From assembly GCA_947493585.1 (NCBI GenBank), contig CANLRI010000002.1, positions 62,001 through 126,000 on the forward strand: DNA of 64,000 nucleotides, in the 5' to 3' direction. The DNA comes from an uncultured Planococcus sp. Lineage in GTDB: Bacteria > Bacillota > Bacilli > Bacillales_A > Planococcaceae. A program made the translations under genes and the position numbers. Positions 16,597 to 24,255 of the stretch are shown piece after piece. The notes beneath the pieces are model-generated. The model saw nothing but the letters and a program-made list of their open reading frames with translations. It was not told where the DNA came from and searched no databases. Numbering within the stretch: the stretch's first letter is position 1; each line of letters opens with the position of its first letter.

Positions 16597-16633
16597 CCCA
16601 ACAGCTGTCCCAACCGGAAGTTGTTGGGTTTCC
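16597..16633 (+). terminator. Hairpin between permease and dehydrogenase genes
   Basis: CCCAACA (16597-16603) pairs with TGTTGGG (16622-16628), followed by TTTCCTT. A modest terminator or attenuator inside the operon that may lower expression of the two downstream dehydrogenase genes. Confidence 0.5.
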
Positions 16634-16667
16634 TTGTATTAACCATTCTAAAAAGAGGTGAACTCAT

Positions 16668-17606
16668 ATGGAGAAATTGACAATACTCGGAGCGGGAACG
16701 ATGGGTCATTCGATCGCCTTGTCTGCCGCCTGGTCCGGCCACACGCCGATTGTCTACGGCATCAACGACCAAGACGTGGCAAATGCAGACAAAGGCTTGG
16801 CGCAGAAACTGGCCGTCATGGCAGACAACGGCTTGTTTGATGGAAATGAAGCACAGGCAATCCGCGAGAGAATCCGCTTTACGACATCGCTTGAAGAAGC
16901 GGTAGGAGAGGCGACGTTCATTTTGGAAGTCGTTCCTGAAAATCTGCAATTAAAAAGAGACTTGTACAAGCAATTGGAAAGCCTCGTCGATCCGGCCGTC
17001 ATCATCGCGAGCAACACATCCGGTTTCAAGCCTTCGCTGCTCGCAGAGGAGATGGCTTATCCAGGCCGCTTCGTCGTCGCCCATTTCTGGAATCCAGGAC
17101 ATCTAATTCCGCTTGTCGAAGTGGTTAACGGAGAACGCACCGAAGCGGAGACGACCGAGCGCACGATGGCGTTATTGACATTGATGAATAAAAAGCCGAT
17201 CTTGTTGAACAAAGAACTGCCGGGATTCATCGGCAACCGCCTGCAATACGCGCTGTTTCGTGAAGCGCAAGCGCTGTTGGACGCGGGCGCTGCGAGCAAG
17301 GAAGACATCGATGCCGCGGTCACCTACAGCATCGGGCGCAGGCTTCCGGTGACGGGGCCGTTGATGACAGCGGACATGGGCGGACTCGACGTGTTCTCGG
17401 CCATCTCGAATTATTTATTCGAAGAGTTATCGGACGATCAGCGCTCCGGCAAAATCTTGTCAGCGTTGGTCGAGCAGCAAAAGCTCGGCGATAAAACTGG
17501 TGAAGGCTTTTACAACTGGGAACCGGAAGTTTCCGAAGAAATCAACCGCAAACGCGAACAGACCTTGATCCAGTTTTTGAAAAACGATTTGGGACAGGAG
17601 GGCTAG
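16668..17606 (+). CDS. 3-hydroxyacyl-CoA dehydrogenase-family NAD enzyme
   Basis: 312 residues. Rossmann motif GAGTMGHS (8-15), then NTSGFKPS, the catalytic-histidine region AHFWNPGHLIPLVEVV, PGFIGNRLQ and a helical C-terminal dimer domain. Length fits 3-hydroxybutyryl-CoA dehydrogenase, but also L-gulonate 3-dehydrogenase and carnitine dehydrogenase. No CoA-ligase or thiolase gene is nearby, so I favour a free hydroxy-acid substrate. Its stop is 1 nt from the next start. Part of the LacI-controlled set. Confidence 0.85.
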   Translation: MEKLTILGAGTMGHSIALSAAWSGHTPIVYGINDQDVANADKGLAQKLAVMADNGLFDGNEAQAIRERIRFTTSLEEAVGEATFILEVVPENLQLKRDLYKQLESLVDPAVIIASNTSGFKPSLLAEEMAYPGRFVVAHFWNPGHLIPLVEVVNGERTEAETTERTMALLTLMNKKPILLNKELPGFIGNRLQYALFREAQALLDAGAASKEDIDAAVTYSIGRRLPVTGPLMTADMGGLDVFSAISNYLFEELSDDQRSGKILSALVEQQKLGDKTGEGFYNWEPEVSEEINRKREQTLIQFLKNDLGQEG

Positions 17607-17607
17607 G

Positions 17608-18372
17608 ATGAACAGCTATTTCTCGGAACTGAAAGGGCAGACCGTCGTCGTCACCGGTGGCAGCAAAGGCCTCGGCAAAGACATCGCGCTGACATTCGCT
17701 GAACTCGGCGCAAACCTCGCGATTTCCGGAAGAAACCAGGAAGCGCTCGATGCCACGCTCAAAGAACTGCGCGCCCATAACCCGAACTGCATCGCGGTCG
17801 CCGGGGATTTGAGCGATATTGGTGAAGTGAGAAAGTTAATCGATACCGCGGCCGAGGCGTTCGGCACGATCGACGTGCTCGTCAATAACGCTGGCGTCAA
17901 TATCGCGAAGCCGGCGATGGACGTGACAGAAGAAGATTGGGATACGGTGCTCGATTTGAATTTGAAGTCGGCGTTTTTCGCGAGCCAAGCGGCAGCGAAA
18001 TACATGCTCGCCCAAAACAGCGGCCGTATCATCAACATCGCGTCGCAAATGGCGTTTGTCGGCTATATCAAGCGCGCCGCGTATTGCTCGAGTAAAGGCG
18101 GCATGGTGCAGATGACGAAAGCGCTCGCGGTCGAATGGGCCAAGCATGGCATCCGTGTCAACGCTGTTGCGCCGACATTTGTCGAGACGGAATTCACGGA
18201 GAAGCAATTCGAGGACGCGGCATTCAAAGAAGACGTCAACCGCCGCATCCTGCTCGACGGCCTGTCGCAGCCGAAAGACACATCCGGCGCAGTATTGTAT
18301 TTGGCCTCGAACCTGTCGAATTTCGTAACCGGCGAGACGATTAAAGTCGACGGTGGCTGGACAGCGATTTAA
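17608..18372 (+). CDS. Short-chain dehydrogenase/reductase (FabG-like)
   Basis: 254 residues, classical SDR. TGGSKGLG is the cofactor motif, NNAG is present, the catalytic Ser is in NIASQM, YCSSK is the active site, and the C-terminal GGWTAI ends the protein in FabG/KduD style. The basic SGRNQEALD segment after strand 2 allows NADP or NAD. It is coupled to the preceding gene. Together the operon has three different dehydrogenase folds, which suits stepwise oxidation or epimerisation of one polyhydroxylated substrate. Confidence 0.88.
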   Translation: MNSYFSELKGQTVVVTGGSKGLGKDIALTFAELGANLAISGRNQEALDATLKELRAHNPNCIAVAGDLSDIGEVRKLIDTAAEAFGTIDVLVNNAGVNIAKPAMDVTEEDWDTVLDLNLKSAFFASQAAAKYMLAQNSGRIINIASQMAFVGYIKRAAYCSSKGGMVQMTKALAVEWAKHGIRVNAVAPTFVETEFTEKQFEDAAFKEDVNRRILLDGLSQPKDTSGAVLYLASNLSNFVTGETIKVDGGWTAI

Positions 18373-18474
18373 GAGGAGTGGTTTCATGCTTCTTGAGTGG
18401 TATGTGAATGAAGGTAGCTAGGGTTTGGGTGTGGAAGTGTTTTTGGTTTCTATTGATGCTTGCGCAAAATAGCC

Positions 18475-18640
18475 GCTGCCTTGCTTTGGGTTGAGCTCCC
18501 GCCGTAAGCCAAGAAGAACACTTGTCTTACGGCTTCGCTTCACCCTTAGCGCTAGGCAGCTGAGAGATTTCGTTGCATATAGACTGTTTAAATAGATCTG
18601 CTTCACGAATCAGTTGCCGGCTAGTGGGGGAATCGCTTCC
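18475..18640. repeat. Repeat A, copy 3 (alpha type)
   Basis: 86-nt core 18475-18560. Pairs are GCTGCC/GGCAGC, GGGT-GAGC with GCTT-ACCC, the 8-bp GCCGTAAG/CTTACGGC and CAAG/CTTG. Compared with copy 1, the GCAG/CTGC pair has become GCCG/CGGC, a compensatory change. The small hairpin GGAATCGCTTCC is at 18629-18640. Confidence 0.87.
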
Positions 18641-18720
18641 CGGGACAAGCTTGAAGTAGATAGTGAGAGTTTGCATGTCAAACTGCTTTGGCATTCGATT
18701 TGGGTGTCATGTGAGTCGTC

Positions 18721-18886
18721 GCTGCCTTGCTTTGGGTTGGCCTTTGGCAGCAAGCCAGGAAGGACGCCTGTCTTACTGCATCGGCTCACCCTTGACGCTA
18801 GGCAGCTGAGACATTTCATTGCATATAGGCTGTTTAAATTATTCTGCTTCTGTAGTCAGTTGCCGGCTAGCGGAGGAATCGCTTCC
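18721..18886. repeat. Repeat A, copy 4 (beta type)
   Basis: 86-nt core 18721-18806 with GCTGCC/GGCAGC, GGCC/GGCT, GCAG/CTGC and CAGG/CCTG pairs, and the small hairpin at 18875-18886. It follows copy 3 with the same linker (AGTAGATAGTGAGAGTTT) that joins copies 1 and 2. Confidence 0.87.
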
Positions 18887-19040
18887 CGAAAATAGCATCA
18901 GTCACATTTGTGCTTGAGCTGAAAATCTTGGAGATGGATCTGAACGAACTAACCTCTATATCACAGTCAAGCTGACTGAAGCTACAAAACTTGACACAAT
19001 TACACAGTTTCTGTTGAGTAGACAGAAGAAATTTCCTTCC

Positions 19041-19264
19041 TCTCTAAAACTAGAGACGGAGTGGAAGGGGGCTGACGCCTGTGGGACCGCGCGGGCTGGC
19101 GAGACAAACGTGCCGCGCTCTTAGGCACGTTGGCCGGGCACCCGCCCCATCCACGGGCAGCTGAAATCGCGACGTCCTGTCGCATCAGCTGCATGACTCG
19201 CATCCTGCGAGCCCCAAGCAGCCCCCTGCAACGCAGTCGAAAAGCGCAAGCTTTTCCTATCACC
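19041..19264 (+). repeat. Repeat B, copy 2
   Basis: Begins CTAAAACTAGAGACGGAG, runs through GGGGGCTGACGCCTGTGGGA, and ends GCAACGCAGTCGAAAAGCG with the AAGCTTTT hairpin and TATCAC. It contains an internal inverted repeat AACGTGCC/GGCACGTT, shared with copy 3, plus about 60 nt more than copy 3. It lies at the same place relative to repeat A copies 3-4 as copy 1 does to copies 1-2. Confidence 0.87.
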
Positions 19265-19310
19265 TCCTTTCACGTTTCTATGCGTATCGCTTCAATCATT
19301 TCTCCACAGA

Positions 19311-19341
19311 AAAAGCCTCCCGACATCGCCGGGAGGCTTTT
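19311..19341. terminator. Terminator of the symporter gene
   Basis: AAAAGCCTCCCG pairs with CGGGAGGCTTTT around an 8-nt loop. It works on the minus strand behind the symporter and is nearly symmetrical. Confidence 0.9.
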
Positions 19342-19346
19342 GTTGA

Positions 19347-20618
19347 TTATGCTTCTTGTGGGTTCAAGGCTTCTTCTGTTTCCAAGCCATGCTTTTTCTC
19401 GGATTCTGCGACCATCAATGCGCAAGCTGCGTCACCGGAAATATTGATTGCTGTGCGGGACATATCAAGCAAGCGGTCGATTCCGAGTACAAGGCCGATG
19501 CCTTCGACAGGGAGCCCGACGCTCGATAAGACCATCGCGAGCATGATCAAGCCGACGCCTGGAACTCCAGCGGTCCCGATACTTGCAAGAACAGCCGTCA
19601 AGACGACCGTCAATAATTGGCCGAGCGTCAAGTCGACCATGAAGGCTTGCGCGATGAACATCGTCGCTGCCCCTTGCATGATCGCTGTACCGTCCATATT
19701 GATTGTTGCGCCAAGAGGCTGGACGAATGAACTGATCGACTTCGGTACTTTCAAGTCACGCTGCGCCACTTCCATCGAAACCGGAAGCGTGCCCGTGCTG
19801 CTTGATGTACTGAAGGCGACCGTCATGGCCGGCATAAAGGTTTTGAAAAACCAGATTGGGCTTTTCTTTGCCAGGAAATAAACCGTGCCGCCGTATGTAA
19901 GGGCAGCGTGGATCAACAAGGCGCCGATGACGACGAGCATATACGAGCCCATCGCTTGAATGGCGGCGAGGCCCTGCGAACCAATGGCCGTAGCGATCAG
20001 GCCGAATGTGCCGTACGGGGCAAAACGCATAACGATGCCGACTAGATACATCATCACGTCATTGCCTTGTTCGACGAGACTTAAAATGCCTTTTGTCTTG
20101 TCGCCAAGCGCTGTAAGGGCAAGTCCGACGAAGACTGCGAAGACGATGATCTGGAGCATATTGCCTTCAGTCATGGCTTCAAGCGGGTTTTTCGGAATGA
20201 TGTTAAGCAATGTGTCAGCGATTGACGGCGCATCTTCCGGGCTGTATGTGGCCGCGTCGATATCGAAATCACCCGCTGTGCCCGGCTGGACGATCGTTGC
20301 AAGCCCAAGGCCGATGACAATGGCGATGGTGGTCGTAATAAGGAAATACGAAATCGTCTTGATGCCGATGCGTCCGAGCTTCGACGGATCGCCGAGCCCT
20401 GCGGTACCGAGGACAATTGATAAGAACACAAGCGGTACGACGAGCATGCTGATGAGGGCGAGGAAAATCTGCCCGACCGGCACGAAGACGTAAGGATTGA
20501 GTATTGCGAAAACTTCCGGCGCAAAAAGATTTAAAAGCAGCCCTGTGATCGCACCTAAGATCAAAGCACTGATAACTTTAAATGTTAAGCCTCTCTTTTT
20601 CTTCAATTCATCCACCAA
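19347..20618 (-). CDS. Dicarboxylate/amino acid:cation symporter (DAACS family)
   Basis: 423 residues with eight or so membrane segments and two re-entrant loops. It carries the family serine-rich motif FSTSSSTGTLPVSM and the NMDGTA substrate/sodium-binding motif. Members (GltP, GltT, DctP, SstT-like) import glutamate, aspartate, C4-dicarboxylates or serine with H+ or Na+. The C-terminal tail is charged. Divergent from the epimerase gene and probably monocistronic. Confidence 0.92.
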   Translation of the reverse strand: MVDELKKKRGLTFKVISALILGAITGLLLNLFAPEVFAILNPYVFVPVGQIFLALISMLVVPLVFLSIVLGTAGLGDPSKLGRIGIKTISYFLITTTIAIVIGLGLATIVQPGTAGDFDIDAATYSPEDAPSIADTLLNIIPKNPLEAMTEGNMLQIIVFAVFVGLALTALGDKTKGILSLVEQGNDVMMYLVGIVMRFAPYGTFGLIATAIGSQGLAAIQAMGSYMLVVIGALLIHAALTYGGTVYFLAKKSPIWFFKTFMPAMTVAFSTSSSTGTLPVSMEVAQRDLKVPKSISSFVQPLGATINMDGTAIMQGAATMFIAQAFMVDLTLGQLLTVVLTAVLASIGTAGVPGVGLIMLAMVLSSVGLPVEGIGLVLGIDRLLDMSRTAINISGDAACALMVAESEKKHGLETEEALNPQEA

Positions 20619-20784
20619 CTTTCTTTATTTAAGGAAACGCATAAAAATAAGTGTAACCGAAGCGGAACAAAAGTAACAGTTTCAACAGACCGCTTTGCTT
20701 GGAAAGTGATTTCCTAAAAACTGCAACTATTACCATAGGTCTGTCGTCAAACATGGTAGAATTACGGCTAAAAGAGGTAAAAAT

Positions 20785-21669
20785 ATGGTGAAAAAAGCAG
20801 TCATCGCAGGCGGTACAGGGTTTATCGGAACGTATTTAAAAGAAAAATACGAGCGTCTTGGCTACCGCGTTTACATCATTTCACGTCAATCAGAGCATAT
20901 TCAATGGGACGACACATATAGCATGAAAGATGCGCTCGACGGGGCGAAACTGGTGATTAACCTGGCGGGAAGATCGGTCAACTGCCGTTATACGGAAGCA
21001 AATAAACGCGAGATTTTTAATTCCCGCACTGAGACAACCGAAGCGCTTGGGCGGGCGATCGAAGCGTGCAGCACCGCCCCGGAACTATGGATCAATGCTA
21101 GCACGGCGACGATTTACCGACATGCCGAAGACCGCCCGATGACTGAAGACGGCGGAGAGATTGGTCGCGGATTTTCCGTAGCCGTCGCAAAAGCCTGGGA
21201 AGATAGCTTCTTTTCATTCCAATTGCCGGATACGCGCCAAGTGGCATTGCGCATCGCGATTGTCCTCGGAGACGGCGGCGTCATGGAGCCGTACCGCAAA
21301 CTTGTGAAATATGGGCTCGGCGGCAAGCAAGGCAATGGCCGGCAAATGTTCAGTTGGATCCATATCGAAGATCTGTACCGGACCATTCGTTTCATGCAGC
21401 ACCGCGATGAGCTGTCAGGTGTGTTTAACGCTTCTGCACCGAATCCCCTGGCGAATAAACAATGGATGAACGAACTGCGGCAATCGATGAATCGCCGGGC
21501 CGGTCTTCCGGCAACGAAATGGATGCTTGAAACTGGGGCTGCTGCGCTTCGGACCGAAACCGAATTGATCTTGAAAAGCCGCTGGGTCGTACCAGAGCGG
21601 CTCGTACGAGAAGGCTTCCGATTCCGCTATCCGGCGCTCAAAAATGCACTGGCTAACTTAAATAACTAA
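20785..21669 (+). CDS. TIGR01777-family epimerase-like protein
   Basis: 294 residues, extended-SDR fold. GGTGFIGTYL is near the N-terminus, followed by NLAGRSVNCRYTEANKREI, ALRIAIVLGDGG, the FSWIHIEDL motif and a C-terminal DUF1731-like helical end. The family (B. subtilis YfhF, plant/animal SDR39U1) has no firmly established substrate. AAAGAGGT precedes ATG 20785. Followed by its own terminator. Confidence 0.88.
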   Translation: MVKKAVIAGGTGFIGTYLKEKYERLGYRVYIISRQSEHIQWDDTYSMKDALDGAKLVINLAGRSVNCRYTEANKREIFNSRTETTEALGRAIEACSTAPELWINASTATIYRHAEDRPMTEDGGEIGRGFSVAVAKAWEDSFFSFQLPDTRQVALRIAIVLGDGGVMEPYRKLVKYGLGGKQGNGRQMFSWIHIEDLYRTIRFMQHRDELSGVFNASAPNPLANKQWMNELRQSMNRRAGLPATKWMLETGAAALRTETELILKSRWVVPERLVREGFRFRYPALKNALANLNN

Positions 21670-21674
21670 AGGAC

Positions 21675-21706
21675 ATGCAGGCATTCAAAAGAATGTCTGC
21701 ATTTTT
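21675..21706 (+). terminator. Rho-independent terminator
   Basis: ATGCAGgCATTC pairs with GAATGtCTGCAT around AAAA, then TTTTTAT. It ends the epimerase-like gene. Confidence 0.88.
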
Positions 21707-21774
21707 ATGCGCAATAGTGCACTATGTAGGGTATGCTAAGGGAAGATCAATAAAAGAGAGTGTGGGAGAAAGTA

Positions 21775-22515
21775 ATGAGACAGCGTTGGGAACCGATTCA
21801 CACAGCGAAAGTATTTGTCGAAACGAATTTCCGCCATTGCCGCGGGGCGCTGCTAGCTGGGAGCGTGGTACGCGGGCAAGAGACAGCGACGTCGGATTTG
21901 GACATTGTCGTATTCGATGAAACTTTGATGAGTTCATATCGTGAATCGATGATTTTTTATGGCTGGCCGATCGAAGTATTTGTCTATAACCTGAGTTCTT
22001 ACAAGGACTTTTTTGAGAAAGACCGAAAAGCCGCGAAGCCAAGCATGCCGCGCATGGTCAGTGAAGGGATTATCTTGAAAGATTCGGGCATCATGGAAGG
22101 CATCCAGAAAGAAGCAAAAGCCTTGCTTGAAGCAGGCCCGGAAGCGTGGAGCGCAGATACGATCCGCACGAAACGCTATTTCATCACCGATGTGCTGGAC
22201 GATTTGCGGGGCAGCGACGACCGCAAAGAACGGCTATTTTGCGTCAACACGCTTTCGGATTTGGTGAGCGAATTCATTTTGCGTACAGAACAAAAATGGA
22301 TCGGCTCGTCCAAATGGGTCATTCGCTCACTCGAAGCGCATGACCATGAACTGGCGGTCCGTTTTGTCGAGGCATTCGAGCATTTTTACCGGACCGACGA
22401 AACGGCGCATATCATCGAATTTGTCGAAAGCGTCCTCGAGCCTTACGGCGGCCGCTTGTTCGATGGGTTTTCGATCGGTAAAGCAGAAGCTAAGAGGAAG
22501 CCGGAGAAGCTTTAA
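21775..22515 (+). CDS. Nucleotidyltransferase-domain protein
   Basis: Start ATG 21775 after GGGAG; a GTG at 21760 is less likely. 246 residues. The N-terminal polymerase-beta-type motif is GSVVRGQETATSDLDIVVF (GS-x9-DxD), with a third carboxylate possible in IEVFVYNL, and a helical C-terminal half follows. The layout resembles aminoglycoside-type nucleotidyltransferases and MNT-like proteins, but no substrate can be assigned. No HEPN partner is adjacent, so a MNT/HEPN toxin pair is not supported. Confidence 0.8.
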   Translation: MRQRWEPIHTAKVFVETNFRHCRGALLAGSVVRGQETATSDLDIVVFDETLMSSYRESMIFYGWPIEVFVYNLSSYKDFFEKDRKAAKPSMPRMVSEGIILKDSGIMEGIQKEAKALLEAGPEAWSADTIRTKRYFITDVLDDLRGSDDRKERLFCVNTLSDLVSEFILRTEQKWIGSSKWVIRSLEAHDHELAVRFVEAFEHFYRTDETAHIIEFVESVLEPYGGRLFDGFSIGKAEAKRKPEKL

Positions 22516-22585
22516 GGTTGTGATTTTGAATGAGGAGTGAAGATTTTAGTTCGTATGAATAGTAGATGCATTATAAAAAAAGAAG

Positions 22586-22744
22586 TGATAGGAAAAGCTT
22601 TCGCTTTTCGACTGCGTTGCAGAGGGCTGCTTGCCGTGGGGCGGGTGTTGAGCCAACGTGCCAAAGAGCGTGGCACGTTTGTCTCGCCAGCCCGCGCGGT
22701 CCCACAGGCGTCAGCCCCCTTCCACTTCGTCTCTAGTTTTAGAG
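22586..22744 (-). repeat. Repeat B, copy 3 (inverted)
   Basis: The reverse complement reads CTAAAACTAGAGACGAAG at its start and ends GCAGTCGAAAAGCGAAAGC...TATCAC. It contains the inverted repeat AACGTGCC/GGCACGTT, like copy 2. It lies between the nucleotidyltransferase gene and a terminator. No repeat A accompanies it. Confidence 0.85.
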
Positions 22745-22864
22745 TATAGGATCTCTGCTTCAGCATACTCAATATGAGATGTAGAAGAGCATCATGCTTT
22801 GCAGCTCAAGGTGCCTTAATCACAGGGCTTACAATTATTCGATCAAGTACGTCTATAATGAAAT

Positions 22865-22903
22865 AAAATTCGCCGTCCAGTGAACATTAGGACGGCGAAT
22901 TTT
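22865..22903. terminator. Bidirectional strong hairpin terminator
   Basis: A perfect 14-bp stem AAAATTCGCCGTCC/GGACGGCGAATTTT with an 11-nt loop lies in the gap between the nucleotidyltransferase and lipoprotein genes. It serves the plus-strand gene about 350 nt upstream, beyond repeat B, which suggests B was inserted between gene and terminator. Confidence 0.85.
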
Positions 22904-22950
22904 AATATAAAAATAAATAAAACCTTTCTATATTAACCGAGAGCTTTCAT

Positions 22951-22975
22951 AAAAAAACACCGCTAAAAGCGATGT
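22951..22975 (-). terminator. Terminator of the lipoprotein gene
   Basis: On the minus strand AACATCGCT pairs with AGCGGTGTT (one G-U) and runs into TTTTT. The stem starts at the last base of the stop codon. Confidence 0.85.
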
Positions 22976-23352
22976 TAGTTGTCAGTAGTTAATAGTAAAT
23001 TTTCAGTTTGGCCATTCCATGTAATTTCTACTTCAATTTCCTCGTCCTCTTGAATAACAGCGCATCCTTCACAACTACTTCTCCCGGTATCCGCGGTTCC
23101 TTCATTTAGTGTAATTCCTGTTCCTTCTGAACCGCTTCCACTGGCTTCTATTTCATAATCTATCATTTCAGGTGCATTGCCTTCTCCTACGTATTTAATT
23201 GTTCCGCTTTTTTCTTGATTTGTCCCATCAGAAACGTCCACAACATAAAACACATCCCAGTTTTCACTGCTGCCCGAGAAGTTGTATCTATCGCCATCTA
23301 CACATCCACTTAAAACGAACGCAAGAACCAGAAGTCCAATTATCTTTTTCAT
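22975..23352 (-). CDS. Small lipoprotein of unknown function
   Basis: 125 residues. A signal peptide ends in the lipobox LSGC (Cys about 17), so the mature acidic domain is lipid-anchored outside. The mature part has a Cys-x2-Cys pair (SSCEGCAV) and looks beta-rich (DVFYVVDVS, IEVEITWNG). I recognise no family. RBS AGGAAGC precedes the ATG. Confidence 0.75.
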   Translation of the reverse strand: MKKIIGLLVLAFVLSGCVDGDRYNFSGSSENWDVFYVVDVSDGTNQEKSGTIKYVGEGNAPEMIDYEIEASGSGSEGTGITLNEGTADTGRSSCEGCAVIQEDEEIEVEITWNGQTENLLLTTDN

Positions 23353-23567
23353 AAAGCTTCCTACAATCTTTGATATAAGTTCTACTTAATGGGGGCTATT
23401 TCCTGTTCTGCATTATTCTACCTTATTATTCAGAAAATATTCACAATATCTTTCATAAAACAATGGTTTTACTTGATTATTGTGGGGCAATGGAAAGTTG
23501 AATAGGTTGTTCGCATTTTTAGCGTTGAAAACACTGATCTTGTGCCTAGGTGGTTAAACTCTGGAGA

Positions 23568-24122
23568 TCACACGGAAATATGTTTTGCCGATTCCAATGC
23601 CGGTTGTTTTTGCAGAAGAAATTTCAATCCGACACCCATCTTTAATCCGCCATCGATTAGAGCAAACACAAGAAAAGGAACATCCACAAGCAGTAAGCCA
23701 AGCGTACCGTTGCCAATTGTCAAAATGGCGAGCACTACCATCCAACTGCCTTGAGAGAAATAAAAAAGGACGAAATGGATTCCGACGGCAATGAACAGGC
23801 TCAGCCAAAATACTCTAAGGTCCGAAAAGCCGATGACGAGTCCGCAAGCTGTACATAAAGCAACATTTAGAAAAATTGCCCAGTTATCCAGCCGATCTTG
23901 AAACTTGGAGTTTTTACCGTATGCCAGTTTCTGGTTTACAAAAGGCAATACCAAAATCAATACGAATCCGATCACATAACCGAACCCAAGCAATACAGGG
24001 TGAACGAGCAGTGGCCCTCCGGCAAATGCGGCGGCGATAATAATCATTCCGATGTAGAGAAGCCAAACCCCACTTGTTCGTTGGGTAGGATATTTAATTG
24101 GATAATCCGATTTAATCGTCAA
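23568..24122 (-). CDS. Multi-spanning membrane protein of unknown function
   Basis: 184 residues with about five to six membrane segments (near 20-35, 42-62, 85-100, 105-125 and 128-160). A hydrophilic N-terminus of 17 residues is presumably cytosolic. RBS GGAGGAAT precedes the ATG. No catalytic signature. A distant CAAX-like or DUF6609-type membrane protein is possible but not supported. Confidence 0.65.
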   Translation of the reverse strand: MTIKSDYPIKYPTQRTSGVWLLYIGMIIIAAAFAGGPLLVHPVLLGFGYVIGFVLILVLPFVNQKLAYGKNSKFQDRLDNWAIFLNVALCTACGLVIGFSDLRVFWLSLFIAVGIHFVLFYFSQGSWMVVLAILTIGNGTLGLLLVDVPFLVFALIDGGLKMGVGLKFLLQKQPALESAKHISV

Positions 24123-24204
24123 ATGCTATTCCTCCCGCTTTATAATAAGTGCTAATGTCAGATACGAATCAAGGCCGTAAAAGTTTCCTGGAAATTTTCG
24201 GCAT

Positions 24205-24254
24205 AAAAAAGCCTTCACCGTGCATGAGAAATCTGCACGATGTAGGCTTTTTTT
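24205..24254 (-). terminator. Terminator of the 24256-24813 gene
   Basis: On the minus strand AAAAAAAGCCTACATCGTGC pairs with GCACGGTGAAGGCTTTTTT with small mismatches. It sits directly behind the stop codon. Confidence 0.88.
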
Positions 24255-24255
24255 A

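Noticed and set aside
13958..18372. Assignment of the operon to sulfopropanediol (DHPS) degradation
   Set aside because: The HisD-like enzyme resembles HpsN in type, but there is no sulfolactate desulfonation gene (SuyAB) or sulfite exporter nearby, and GntP and 3HCDH partners are not part of the known hps set. Left as substrate unknown.
21775..22515. MNT/HEPN toxin-antitoxin pair
   Set aside because: The nucleotidyltransferase motif is present, but the protein is larger than MNT antitoxins and no HEPN gene is adjacent.
22537..22749. Open frames on both strands through repeat B copy 3
   Set aside because: They arise from the GC-rich repeat. No start site with an RBS and no matching frame in the other two copies.
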